The notes beneath the pieces were generated by a model. That model did not search any database. It had not been told where the DNA came from and was given only the letters and a program-made list of their open reading frames with translations. A stretch of DNA of 26,905 bases from a virus: positions 1 to 26,905 of the IMG/VR virus record IMGVR_UViG_3300021432_000093, one strand, 5' to 3'. Every line of letters begins with the position of its first letter. The stretch's first letter is position 1. A program made the position numbers and the translations under genes. This document shows, piece by piece, positions 7,253 through 15,119 of this stretch.

Positions 7253-9376
7253 TCACTGTGCTGGCTGACCTTCCGGCGAAACCAATTGACTCAGCGCGTC
7301 TTGAGCAGTATCCAAATGACTCTCGGCAGCTTTCTTCACGAGCGCAACACCCGCTTGAACGGTGCCTTTCTCATTGATGTTCTCAAGATCGTTCTGATGC
7401 TTAGTAGCTTCCAGATTCTGATCGGCCTGACCTTTCGCCAGAGCTTGATTCTGCTCCTGCATTCTCTTGATATCATCAGGAGTCATATTCTGGAAGTAGT
7501 GATCAACGTCAAATCCTTGAACGTCGAGCATATCCGCTGCCCAGTTCGCGTAATCAAACTTCTTAGCCTGAATCTGCAATGAAGTCTGAACTGCCGGAGC
7601 GCTCAGCATCTGAATAATCATCGGAGCAAGCTGAGCAGACGCAGCGCGAGCAGTAAGATCGGCACCGGCCAGAACGTCGATATCAATCTTCGCATTGTAA
7701 ACTTCTTGGATATCGCGGTCCCACTCTTTGCCTTCTTCTTCAGTTAGAATCCGGTTGATATCTTCGGGCTGCAAATTCTCCATGCACAGCAGCATGAATT
7801 TCTCCAACGTCGGGAGATAAATCATGTTGATAAAAATCTCTAGGAAATATTGCAGACGCTGAATAACATCGCCCGTCAAAGCCTGAACGCCGGAGCCAGT
7901 CCGCAAAGCCTGAGTCGGAAGATTCGTTCCCCCCTCAGCACCGATGCGCTTCGAAGCTCGGGATTCGGAATTCGCCATCGCAGTCGTAGCTGCGTTGCTA
8001 ACATCCGGAGTCACCAGCGGCTTCAGTTCTGAAGTCTCGGTAATAACTCGACCGGGAGCCAGCGGAATGTTCTGCGTGCCCGGCCCGACGCCTTTAAGCG
8101 CCTGAAATACCGGGTTCAAAACTAGAGCCAGCGAATCGATCCAGCTATTCGCTACGCCAGCTTGAAACCGTTGTTCCCCAGCAAGTAACCGAGCAACGCC
8201 GAAACCCCATGCACTTCCGAGCACGTCGATAAACGCGCACGTCAGCGCAGGAGCCTGATTCCACTCATTCTCACCAAGGCGAATAACAAGCTTGCGCTGC
8301 AAAATACCTATGACGTGGTCTTCAGTCCAATATTCGATGTATTCCAGCGGCTTCATCAGCGGGTCAGCCGATGATCCTTCGGAATCTAGCTGCGCCTGAA
8401 ACTCTCGCCACACGGCGCGCTTCTGACTGGCAAACGTGTCCTCAGTCTGCTCACGATCAGTTGCAAGAACTTTACGCAGGGTTTCCCGATCTGGAATGCG
8501 ACTAACTCGTTTCCCTGTTTTCTTAGCGACCTTCTTACCGTCTTCATCGATAGAAAATTCGACTTCGTCGCGGCCATACGTATCGAGATCGCCGCGCATA
8601 TCATCAAGGGTGTTAGCAGTGATCATCACCTGCTTAGCAACCCAACGTGCGCCTTTCTGAACATCTTGCCGTTTGCACTGCGGATCAAAAGAGAAATTCT
8701 TTAGATCAATGTTCTCGTACTTCGGCAGGTTCAGTAAAATATCTTCCCACTTACCTTTAACCCGGCCAGCCGCGTTCTTTGAATAAACGCGCTCGCGGAC
8801 GTTCTTCTGCTCCCAGCCCCACCATCCGGCACAGAACCCGTAGCTCAGACACTGCTTAAGCGTTAGCCGCATCTCTTCTTTGAGACCGGCTTGCTTAATG
8901 GCCCACGCCAGCACAGACGCCTTAGCACGAGCCGCTTCCGGCGTAGTCTTTCCAACAGGCGTGACCACGAATGGCCGACGCTTGCCGGTGCCGAACAGGC
9001 TCATGTAAAAAACTGGCATCAGTTTCTCGATGCCTTCCAGCACAGCGTAGATCGGCAGATTCGCCCGAGGCTTACCATCGGCCCAGACCCGAGGCTTCTG
9101 CAATCCGAAAATCAAGTCGTTCGAGGTATCAACGAGAGCGGGCAGTAAAGCTTTCGACTGAAGGAACGCAATGCCCGCAGCAACGTCTGTTAAAACAAGA
9201 CCAAGTGCGGTGTCATCGTCATACTGCTCATCCCGAAATGCTGTCTGTTCTTCGGTAAAATTTGCCGCAGCAGACAATGCAGCGCCCTGATCAACTGCTC
9301 CTTCAACTGCGGAGAACCCACCACCAGAACTCGCGCCACCAAGACCCGGCGAGTTGTCTATTGTTCCGCCTGCCAC
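7253..9376 (-). CDS. Portal protein, podovirus/P22-like
   Basis: 707 residues, the length of P22-type portals. After a Gly/Ala-rich N-terminal tail of about 35 residues there are helices of the portal wing (NDLIFGLQKPRVWADGKPRANLPIYAVLEGIEKLMPVFYMSLFGTGKRRPF), a long central domain, and a C-terminal helical barrel (QNMTPDDIKRMQEQNQALAKGQADQNLEATKHQNDLENI). It lies directly after the large terminase and before scaffold and capsid, the standard order. The start is GTG at 9376 with GAGGG 4 nt upstream; an overlapping ATG is out of frame. It docks the terminase and forms the DNA channel at the capsid vertex. Confidence 0.88.
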   Translation of the reverse strand: MAGGTIDNSPGLGGASSGGGFSAVEGAVDQGAALSAAANFTEEQTAFRDEQYDDDTALGLVLTDVAAGIAFLQSKALLPALVDTSNDLIFGLQKPRVWADGKPRANLPIYAVLEGIEKLMPVFYMSLFGTGKRRPFVVTPVGKTTPEAARAKASVLAWAIKQAGLKEEMRLTLKQCLSYGFCAGWWGWEQKNVRERVYSKNAAGRVKGKWEDILLNLPKYENIDLKNFSFDPQCKRQDVQKGARWVAKQVMITANTLDDMRGDLDTYGRDEVEFSIDEDGKKVAKKTGKRVSRIPDRETLRKVLATDREQTEDTFASQKRAVWREFQAQLDSEGSSADPLMKPLEYIEYWTEDHVIGILQRKLVIRLGENEWNQAPALTCAFIDVLGSAWGFGVARLLAGEQRFQAGVANSWIDSLALVLNPVFQALKGVGPGTQNIPLAPGRVITETSELKPLVTPDVSNAATTAMANSESRASKRIGAEGGTNLPTQALRTGSGVQALTGDVIQRLQYFLEIFINMIYLPTLEKFMLLCMENLQPEDINRILTEEEGKEWDRDIQEVYNAKIDIDVLAGADLTARAASAQLAPMIIQMLSAPAVQTSLQIQAKKFDYANWAADMLDVQGFDVDHYFQNMTPDDIKRMQEQNQALAKGQADQNLEATKHQNDLENINEKGTVQAGVALVKKAAESHLDTAQDALSQLVSPEGQPAQ

Positions 9377-9387
9377 ATTACCCTCGA

Positions 9388-11055
9388 TCAGTCAGGAATG
9401 ACGCCTATCGGTCCCTGTGCCGACGACCAACCAGAATTAAAAGCATCGAACCCATCGCTAGGATCGGATGGTATCTTCTGGCGTTCAAGAATCTGGTCAG
9501 ATAAAGTCTGTTGCTCTTGCTGACGAATCATTTCGAAGATCGGATTCACTTTCGGTTTAACCGGCTGTGAGATCATCTTTCCGATCATGTGCGTGGCGAA
9601 GAGCGCGATGGTGTCAATGTAATCATCGTGCTTATGCTTACCACCGGGAAATATCTCAAACTGATGAACAATCTTGTCCCATGCCGTCACGCTTTCGAAA
9701 AACCGAAGTCGCTTGCTCTTCATTAAACCTTGAAGGCTACCGATGCGCGTGTATTTCGCGTCCTTGCGAACATCCAGCTTTAGAAAATCGAGCGGGAGAA
9801 AAATCTTTTTTTCAAAAGCCACAAGGCGAAGATAATCCATAAAAAAGATAGCACTACTGGACTTCTCAAAATAGATCGTGACTGGCCGGTATTCAAGCGC
9901 CGCAAGGATTATCTGCTCGGCAAGCATTGATGACGCCCACTGCCCGCCGCGAGCCTCCACAACATACTGTGTCATCTTCAGATCATTCTTGCCGACAATG
10001 ATACAAGAATCATCTGCCGTATCTGAATTTGTGCTCGCAATGTCGATAAAGAAAATCGCCGGGCTCAGCGCCGGAGCGTCAGCCTTTTGAATCTTGCATG
10101 ACTCCAGTAATTGCTTTGGAAACCGCTGGCCTCCCTTGACCATCGGTTGGTTCAGATACTGAGATGCGAACATCTCAGGATCGCCGTCCCGCATGAAGTC
10201 TAGTTGCTCTTTCGTGAAGCCAACTAGCTTGCCGCCGCTATGGCCGATACCTTGCTCATCAGTCCAAGGTCTATCGATAGCTGGCTGCTGGGGGAACAGA
10301 GGAATTATTTGATCATCATCGGCCCAACAAGTCCGGAAACTTACACGCCACTCGCCCTTCACATTGGCGCGCATGATATTCTCATACACGTCGCCGAAGG
10401 AATAGCGCGTCCCTGTCACGACCGCGAAGAACGGCGGATCGATCAAAGGCATACAAGCGAAGAAGTCCTGCTGAACTTTCTTCAACAGAACCGCTGAACG
10501 ATAGTTTTGGTCGTTCACCAAGTCATCAAAGAACCCAATGTCATAGTGCGTGCCGGTCTTAACAGACTTCGGCGATGCAACAGTCACAGTCGCCTGCGCC
10601 AAGCCTTTTTGGCGGCGAGCGGCAACTGTAAATGACATCTGATTGTCAAGATCGAGCGGCGCACAAAACTCTGGAAAATAATCCGCAAGGCGAGAATTCG
10701 GATTGGTTCCGGTAAAATGCGCTTTGATTTCCGCCAGCCATGCCTTCGTAATCCCAATACTGCCGCGCATGATTAGAATGCGGATGTCTGGGAAATTTAG
10801 AATGGCCTGAATGATATCGACAACAACAGCAGTTGTCTTAAAATGGCCGCGAGGCCACAGAATCAAAACCTTAGCGATATCTGACTGCTTCGCCCACGGC
10901 TTGCGAGTGTCGTACTGGAAGAACTGATTCCACAGTGGCTCATGAACCGCAGGAACAAAGTCATAGCCGAGAACCTCGGCCAGCTTTTGTTTATCCTTTT
11001 TCAGTAGATCGCGTTGTTGGTACTTCTCTATTTCCTCTGCTGTTTTTAATGCCAT
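9388..11055 (-). CDS. terL: Terminase large subunit (ATPase and nuclease)
   Basis: 555 residues. The ATPase half carries a Walker A-like WPRGHFKTT at 67-75 (the atypical RGhxKT type) and a Walker B IGFFDDLV near 173-180, where an Asp stands in place of the usual catalytic Glu. VVTGTRYSFGDVY around 211-223 fits the coupling motif. The nuclease half begins with AIFFIDIAS, first acidic residue D338, and ends with HDDYIDTIA around 476-484, giving an RNaseH-like acidic cluster. The protein packages DNA through the portal. Its start at 11055 overlaps the upstream protease reading frame by 65 nt, and no later start is available before the Walker motif. Confidence 0.93.
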   Translation of the reverse strand: MALKTAEEIEKYQQRDLLKKDKQKLAEVLGYDFVPAVHEPLWNQFFQYDTRKPWAKQSDIAKVLILWPRGHFKTTAVVVDIIQAILNFPDIRILIMRGSIGITKAWLAEIKAHFTGTNPNSRLADYFPEFCAPLDLDNQMSFTVAARRQKGLAQATVTVASPKSVKTGTHYDIGFFDDLVNDQNYRSAVLLKKVQQDFFACMPLIDPPFFAVVTGTRYSFGDVYENIMRANVKGEWRVSFRTCWADDDQIIPLFPQQPAIDRPWTDEQGIGHSGGKLVGFTKEQLDFMRDGDPEMFASQYLNQPMVKGGQRFPKQLLESCKIQKADAPALSPAIFFIDIASTNSDTADDSCIIVGKNDLKMTQYVVEARGGQWASSMLAEQIILAALEYRPVTIYFEKSSSAIFFMDYLRLVAFEKKIFLPLDFLKLDVRKDAKYTRIGSLQGLMKSKRLRFFESVTAWDKIVHQFEIFPGGKHKHDDYIDTIALFATHMIGKMISQPVKPKVNPIFEMIRQQEQQTLSDQILERQKIPSDPSDGFDAFNSGWSSAQGPIGVIPD

Positions 11056-11797
11056 ACTTCCGCCGATGCGCCGAAACCCTCGGGATCAATTTCTTCACCT
11101 GCATAAACTTTTGAAAGTTGTCTATGGGCTCGATACCAACACCAATCTGAGCCGGAACGCCTATCTCTGCTTCGATCTCAGTCTCCGAAGGAGGCCCATA
11201 GATCAAAATGCCGATAACTTTGTGAGTCTTAGCCGAAATGATCGGTGAGCCCGAAGAACCACCCGCGCCGTCAACTTCGACTGGATATACCGGAACGGAA
11301 TCCGTGGCGGGCACCAGAGGCCCGGAGATTCGGCCAAGACTAAGAAATTTTGTGATACCCATCGCACAATTCGGATTGATAATCACATCACCGATATGTG
11401 CGTCGTTCGCCGAGCCGAGATCAAGCGTCGGATATTTCTTCGTCGTCTTCAGTTCCCAAAGAGATAAATCAAGTCCCTCGTCTGCGTTCTCAGCCCACTT
11501 AATGAGAGTCACTGGAGTCCGAGGACCGTCAATCGTGTCAGAAACTGAATACGAGTCCGCGTTAACTTCGCCGACGCAATGACCGGCTGAAATTAAATCG
11601 TAGCCATCCGGAACTTGTTTGAACGCCCAAGCGGTACAAATAAATTCTGTGTCCGTTCCTTTCGTGCCGTACAAAGCCATCGTGGCATCATACGCCTTAC
11701 CCGCGAAACCTGTGGGGTTCTGGGGAGTAGCAGCTGGCGTCGAAACTGGTAGTGCCAGCAGAACAGAAAGAAATAGGGCGATCAGAAACCGCTTCAT
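10991..11797 (-). CDS. Secreted trypsin-like (S1/chymotrypsin fold) serine protease
   Basis: 268 residues. Residues 1-22 are a classic signal peptide (MKRF, hydrophobic core, then PVSTPAA), so the product should be exported. The catalytic triad is visible: H73 in SAGHC, D110 in GLDLSL, S182 in GGSSGSP. C54 and C74 match the disulphide around the catalytic His. ATG at 11797 has GGAG 6 nt upstream; the in-frame TTG further up overlaps that site. The last ~21 residues (YGIKNSRGNREVPTTRSTEKG) overlap terL and look like an added tail. It follows the holin candidate, so an envelope-degrading or host-exit role is possible, but a secreted protease is unusual in a phage packaging block. Confidence 0.85.
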   Translation of the reverse strand: MKRFLIALFLSVLLALPVSTPAATPQNPTGFAGKAYDATMALYGTKGTDTEFICTAWAFKQVPDGYDLISAGHCVGEVNADSYSVSDTIDGPRTPVTLIKWAENADEGLDLSLWELKTTKKYPTLDLGSANDAHIGDVIINPNCAMGITKFLSLGRISGPLVPATDSVPVYPVEVDGAGGSSGSPIISAKTHKVIGILIYGPPSETEIEAEIGVPAQIGVGIEPIDNFQKFMQVKKLIPRVSAHRRKYGIKNSRGNREVPTTRSTEKG

Positions 11798-11823
11798 TGT
11801 CGTCTCCAAGCCGCCCGGCTATT

Positions 11824-12051
11824 TTAGTGCTGCTGATTGTTCGGGTCCGGCTGATCAGGATACTTCTGATATGTATAAGCGTGTCCGAGAAGGAATGCAT
11901 AGAACGTGCCACTGAAGGCGACGAGCCCCATGCCGATGTCCTTGCCGGTAATACAGAAGTAGGTCAGAACCGCCGCCGCATAGATCGAACCGATGACCGT
12001 ATGAAGCTTATTGATCAGAGCATCCAGAACTGGCCCGAGATTGATTTTCAT
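11824..12051 (-). CDS. Two-helix small membrane protein, holin candidate
   Basis: 75 residues. Two hydrophobic helices are visible: about 17-36 (HTVIGSIYAAAVLTYFCITG) and 40-59 (MGLVAFSGTFYAFLLGHAYT), with a short KD turn between and a polar tail. That is the layout of a class II holin, which makes membrane holes to time lysis. The only ribosome-binding candidate is GGGG, 9 nt before the ATG, buried in a GC hairpin. It precedes the secreted protease gene. No endolysin is visible in the window. Another small membrane protein function cannot be excluded. Confidence 0.55.
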   Translation of the reverse strand: MKINLGPVLDALINKLHTVIGSIYAAAVLTYFCITGKDIGMGLVAFSGTFYAFLLGHAYTYQKYPDQPDPNNQQH

Positions 12052-12059
12052 AAATTCGA

Positions 12060-12078
12060 GCCCCGGCTATGACGGGGC
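12060..12078 (-). promoter_or_regulatory. Hairpin masking the ribosome-binding site of the holin candidate
   Basis: On the transcribed strand GCCCCG pairs with CGGGGC around a 7-nt loop. The GGGG of the 3-prime arm is the only Shine-Dalgarno-like sequence before ATG 12051 (9-nt spacing). When folded it would block initiation. There is no U-tract, so it is not a good terminator. An adjacent CTTTGA-TT-TCAAAG stem lies at 12081-12094. Confidence 0.5.
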
Positions 12079-12153
12079 ATGCTTTGATTTCAAAGATTCG
12101 TTCGAGAGCGTTGCAGATTTACATTAAGCAGACGGCAGAACTCGAACAGAAAT

Positions 12154-12393
12154 TTATTTCCCGTGCTTCATCGACATCAACCCAATCGCTGCACGGGATT
12201 GACGAGCGGTCTCGGAATTACCTTTCGAATGGCTGTGAGCAAAAGCAGAAGTGGATTCCCCAGCCGACTTAGCTTTCTTTCGGAGCGCGCCCGGCTTCGT
12301 GATCTTGAAGCTGCCGTGCTTCCCAAGGTTGACCACCTTAACTTTCTTAGGCGACTTAGACTTCCCAGTCAGCCCATCATTGTTCAGTGCCAT
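12154..12393 (-). CDS. Small basic protein with KVVN...AIGL module
   Basis: 79 residues, start at MALNNDG (12393), 17 nt inside the previous gene. The chain is very basic (KSKSPKKVKVVNLGKHGSF, then KPGALRKKAK) and ends RQSRAAIGLMSMKHGK. The KVVN strand and the terminal AIGL helix recur in the larger protein at 14309-14830, suggesting related modules. Basic KPGAL-type small proteins are common in phage structural regions and may bind DNA. The upstream in-frame extension is rejected because it lies wholly within the neighbouring gene. Function unknown. Confidence 0.6.
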   Translation of the reverse strand: MALNNDGLTGKSKSPKKVKVVNLGKHGSFKITKPGALRKKAKSAGESTSAFAHSHSKGNSETARQSRAAIGLMSMKHGK

Positions 12394-12733
12394 GATCGTT
12401 TTCCTTATTCGTAGCAAGCGCCCGTTTATCTGCGGCTTCTTGCTGCCAAACTTTTTTGAACACCGGAGCCATTCCTCGCGGAACAGGAGCACGTTTCTTC
12501 GGCTTCTCTAATCCCCAGCCGCGTAGCTGGATCAGTTTCTCAACCGCCCACTGAAACTCGCGGGAGGATCGTGCAATGCGAAGACGTTTACAGATAAGTC
12601 GAATTAGCTCATCTTTGCCAATCGGAGTATCCGGAACATCCGCGACTGCCGTCCGGCTAGTCCACGAGGGACGACCGCGAGGGCGCTTCGGAGGCTCTAC
12701 CACTCCGACGACAGTTTCTGTGGATTCTTCCAT
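12377..12733 (-). CDS. AT-hook-bearing protein, possible small terminase
   Basis: 118 residues. Residues 16-23 (KRPRGRPS) are an AT-hook core, which binds the minor groove of AT-rich DNA. The middle (DELIRLICKRLRIARSSREFQWAVEKLIQLRGWGL) has two helices resembling the tail of small terminase subunits, in which a helix ending in a GW segment is frequent. It lies about 1.3 kb before the large terminase on the same strand, with only a holin candidate, the secreted protease and a small gene between. These facts make a DNA-recognition subunit plausible but not proven; a general DNA-binding protein is the alternative. It overlaps both neighbours (37 and 17 nt). Confidence 0.45.
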   Translation of the reverse strand: MEESTETVVGVVEPPKRPRGRPSWTSRTAVADVPDTPIGKDELIRLICKRLRIARSSREFQWAVEKLIQLRGWGLEKPKKRAPVPRGMAPVFKKVWQQEAADKRALATNKENDHGTEQ

Positions 12734-12966
12734 ACCTCACTCCGACCTACAAAATTCATCAACGAAACAAATCTGCAATCCGGGTCATGCATCATAACAG
12801 GCTCGCCCCACGTCGGCCACTTCGTTTCGGCTTTCGCGGTACAGCCCCAGCATTCCCAATATTTTGTCTGCGTCGCTTCGTCGAACATCATCTCGTGGTA
12901 CCCGAATTCATAACCGAGCATATCGACGAAAGTGTTAGCGAACCACTGAGCGACTTTCTCGTCCAT
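12697..12966 (-). CDS. Small protein with CxxC...HxxxC zinc-binding pattern
   Basis: 89 residues. C39 and C42 (ECWGC) and H60 and C64 (HDPDC) give C-x2-C-x17-H-x3-C, a plausible single zinc site. The part before is helical and aromatic (VAQWFANTFVDMLGYEFGYHEMMF), and the end is NFVGRSEVWKNPQ. The ATG overlaps the preceding TGA (TGATG), and the C-terminal end overlaps the next gene by 37 nt. The function is not recognised; the metal site is inferred from residue spacing. Confidence 0.65.
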   Translation of the reverse strand: MDEKVAQWFANTFVDMLGYEFGYHEMMFDEATQTKYWECWGCTAKAETKWPTWGEPVMMHDPDCRFVSLMNFVGRSEVWKNPQKLSSEW

Positions 12967-13208
12967 CAGAGTTTCGCCCTGATGTGATCGACGACAGACT
13001 TAAGCTCAGCGGAGATCGTCTTGCCGTCCGCGTTCGCCGACGCCTCGATCTTATCAACCTCGGCTCGAAGCTCTTGGACGTGGCCGGTGATCCATGTTCT
13101 CAGACGCTCGACTTCATTCGAAAGAAATTCATTGCTGACTGACAGCACCCCGATCTTCTGATACAGGTTGTCCGTTGTCAGTGGCTTTGCCGGTTCTGGT
13201 GTGCTCAT
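12966..13208 (-). CDS. Small coiled-coil protein
   Basis: 80 residues. From about residue 14 onwards the chain is a single amphipathic helix (LYQKIGVLSVSNEFLSNEVERLRTWITGHVQELRAEVDKIEAS), probably a coiled coil. The start has a strong GAGGAGAAC site. Its first 80 bases lie inside the preceding gene in another frame, an unusually long overlap. Function unknown. Confidence 0.6.
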   Translation of the reverse strand: MSTPEPAKPLTTDNLYQKIGVLSVSNEFLSNEVERLRTWITGHVQELRAEVDKIEASANADGKTISAELKSVVDHIRAKL

Positions 13209-13452
13209 TGCTGTTCTCCTCGACTGCCTTTTCTTCGACGCCGAGCATTGCCAACAATTTCTTGGTGGCCGCTTCAGCGATGACTTTCTTCACTTCAGGA
13301 TTGTGCCTCAAATCTTTGATTGCCTGAGCCCGAATTGTTTTCTCAATTTCATCGGACAAGGAGGATAACATCACCTTGTCGAGAAACATCACGATTGTTT
13401 GAGAAACAACAAACTTGTCGGGGTTTGCCCCGTCTTTCGTTATTGTAATCAT
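13129..13452 (-). CDS. Small hypothetical protein
   Basis: 107 residues, starting MITITKDGANPDKF through an ATGA overlap with the previous stop. The core (VVSQTIVMFLDKVMLSSLSDEIEKTIRAQAIKDLRHNPEVKKVIAEAATKKLLAML) is helical. The last ~27 residues are polar, low-complexity and coincide with the start of the next gene, so the tail may be unconstrained. No known family recognised. Confidence 0.6.
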   Translation of the reverse strand: MITITKDGANPDKFVVSQTIVMFLDKVMLSSLSDEIEKTIRAQAIKDLRHNPEVKKVIAEAATKKLLAMLGVEEKAVEENSNEHTRTGKATDNGQPVSEDRGAVSQQ

Positions 13453-13760
13453 CTGACTGGTCCTGCGAGAACTGTCTTAAGATACGTTACTGTCGGCCAA
13501 ACTGCATTGCCGTTATCTTTGAGCGCCTGACGAATCATTGCATCCGACACGATCTGCTGCATTAGAACAGGATGCGCGCTCAAAAGCATTCGGACGCGGT
13601 CGATACGTTGCTGCTCAGCGACCACATCAGGAAACTCAAAAGTCTCTGGATGAATCGTGTAACACGTAAGCAAGCCATTAACTTCTCGCGTGAGAACAAT
13701 CTCTTTCTCTGTTGCAATTGCTACCGTGTCGCCATACTGCCTACTGAATTGTATTGCCAT
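13449..13760 (-). CDS. Small hypothetical protein
   Basis: 103 residues from ATG 13760, preferred over the GTG three bases up because AAGGA precedes it by 7 nt and the ATG overlaps the upstream TGA. The N-terminal half is beta-like (MAIQFSRQYGDTVAIATEKEIVLTREVNGLLTCYTIHP). The second half is helical (RVRMLLSAHPVLMQQIVSDAMIRQALK). Not recognised; the gene order suggests a minor virion or accessory protein. Confidence 0.6.
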   Translation of the reverse strand: MAIQFSRQYGDTVAIATEKEIVLTREVNGLLTCYTIHPETFEFPDVVAEQQRIDRVRMLLSAHPVLMQQIVSDAMIRQALKDNGNAVWPTVTYLKTVLAGPVR

Positions 13761-13918
13761 CACTCATTCCTTCCCCACGAAACCTTCACAAGCGTAAAGC
13801 ATTTGTCTCCCCAGATGGAGTCAATGCCCATCAGTCGTGGGTCCGCAATTTCTTTCCATTCGACATACTCAACTTCAGGATACCGCTTCGCGTCAACCTC
13901 AGAAGATTTATTTTCCAT
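13760..13918 (-). CDS. 52-residue hypothetical microprotein
   Basis: Short gene bridging two others exactly: its ATG follows the upstream TAA without a gap, with GAGGGG 4 nt before it, and its TGA overlaps the next ATG. The product begins MENKSSEVDAKRYPEVEYVEW and ends CFTLVKVSWGRNE, a mix of charged and aromatic residues. No domain recognised. The perfect junctions at both ends are the main support. Confidence 0.65.
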   Translation of the reverse strand: MENKSSEVDAKRYPEVEYVEWKEIADPRLMGIDSIWGDKCFTLVKVSWGRNE

Positions 13919-14299
13919 TTATCCCCTCATCGGAACCTTTGGCTGAGGTGGCGCAACCGGCCCCGGAACTTCATCCGTAAGATTGATCACAAGCGGATTC
14001 GCCGGATCAGACTTCGGCCCAAAAATTCGTAGCTCAGTCGCCTTGGGGTCTGTCTCCCAACGAAGACCGCCGAACTCGACAACGATGTTCGCCGGACTAT
14101 CCAGACGTTTGAACCCCGCGTTAACCGCGTCGGCCTCGCTGAACGCGCCCATAAACTCTCGGAACGATGCGATGCTCAAAGAGATGTGATACATCCCATC
14201 GTTAAATCTCGACACGTTGTTATCCATCAAATAGGAAACACCTTGACGGATCACAGCCAAATTCCATTTCCCACGGATCACTACCATTGTTGACGCCAT
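13919..14299 (-). CDS. Hypothetical virion-type protein
   Basis: 126 residues. Strand-rich N-terminal half (MVVIRGKWNLAVIRQGVSYLMD, DGMYHISLSIASFREFMGAF), then ANIVVEFGGLRWETDPKATELRIFGPKS and a proline-rich tail (PGPVAPPQPKVPMRG). There is no membrane segment or catalytic motif. The tail may be an unstructured anchor. It is packed tightly between neighbours. Function unknown. Confidence 0.6.
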   Translation of the reverse strand: MASTMVVIRGKWNLAVIRQGVSYLMDNNVSRFNDGMYHISLSIASFREFMGAFSEADAVNAGFKRLDSPANIVVEFGGLRWETDPKATELRIFGPKSDPANPLVINLTDEVPGPVAPPQPKVPMRG

Positions 14300-14308
14300 G
14301 ACTGCTCC

Positions 14309-14830
14309 TTATTTCTTTTCGGGAATCTTCGCTCCGGCCTGACGCGCCTTGCTGAGCCCGATAGCAACCATCTGCTTTCTCTGGCCCTCCGCCGACTTGC
14401 TCTTATCGACGGTCGAAGGCTTGTTGTGGAACACCTCAGACATCGCGCTATGAACTTTGCTCTTGTCGCCAGTGCTCAGCTTCTTGCCTTTCTTGACGTT
14501 GACGACTTTCGTTTTCTTCGCGCCGGGTGCCTGCTTCGGCGCTTTGCCTGTCAGTACATCAGGCGACGGAAGGACGATCTCGTTCTCATGCATTTTGTAA
14601 AGGCCGGTCTTTTTAATTAGACCACCTTTCTTCATGCTGCCGAGAACAGTAAGCTCGTTGCGCTTATTAAAATCCTGCTGTTTCAGTTCAGGAGTCTTAT
14701 CCATGCCTTTCGATTCCGCTTTGCCCTGAGCCGCGATATAATCGCGCTTCTCAGCAGCATCCGGAATATGCGCGGCAGTTACGCCACGACTGCGAGAGAC
14801 ATCCGCTTTTTCTTGTTCGGTAGCTGGCAT
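14309..14830 (-). CDS. Basic phage protein, DUF6496-like C-terminus
   Basis: 173 residues from MPATEQEKADVS; ATG 14830 is chosen because AAAGGAAAC lies upstream, whereas the longer form would start inside the previous gene. It is lysine-rich throughout (KKGGLIKKTGLYKMHENEIVLPSPDVLTG, TKVVNVKKGKKL). The C-terminal ~45 residues (MSEVF...KSAEGQRKQMVAIGLSKARQAGAKIPEKK) resemble the short phage DUF6496-type module, whose hallmark is a K/R-Q-AIALSxA-G ending. A KVVN/AIGL pattern is shared with the gene at 12154-12393. Probably nucleic-acid-binding or virion-associated; role unproven. Confidence 0.65.
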   Translation of the reverse strand: MPATEQEKADVSRSRGVTAAHIPDAAEKRDYIAAQGKAESKGMDKTPELKQQDFNKRNELTVLGSMKKGGLIKKTGLYKMHENEIVLPSPDVLTGKAPKQAPGAKKTKVVNVKKGKKLSTGDKSKVHSAMSEVFHNKPSTVDKSKSAEGQRKQMVAIGLSKARQAGAKIPEKK

Positions 14831-14841
14831 GTGAGTTTCCT

Positions 14842-15119
14842 TTATAAATTCCAGAATGCAGCCCACGTTATGGTGTGATTACCAACGGTAGGAGCCACAT
14901 CGAAATGAAGCTTAAGCACAAATTTCGTGAAAGAGATAACCGTAACGCCATTCGGTGCATTCCCGTCGTACGCCTGAACGACTACGTTATCCCAGACTCT
15001 CGTGCCTAACGCAATACCTGTAGCGAAAGGCGGTAGTCCAAAAAATCGACTGACAAATCCTGTGTCAGTCCGTCACCAGTAAAATTAAAGTTATTACCGG
15101 TGGAAAACATATTCGACAT
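14842..15119 (-). CDS. Small beta-rich virion-type protein read in two frames, candidate -1 frameshift
   Basis: A gene-sized slot between two good genes contains no single open frame. The zero frame from ATG 15119 (MSNMFSTGNNFNFTGDGLTQDLSVDF...) stops after 37 residues at 15006-15008. The -1 frame continues as GLPPFATGIALGTRVWDNVVV... and runs to the TAA at 14842-14844, with a typical beta-rich end (THTITWAAFWNL-like). The frames join at U UUU UUG (15039-15045), a recognised slippery heptamer type. GCCU..CGC pairs with GCG..AGGC (15004-15031) 7 nt later. The joined product would be 92 residues. Either programmed frameshifting or a one-base homopolymer error or mutation explains it. Confidence 0.55.
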
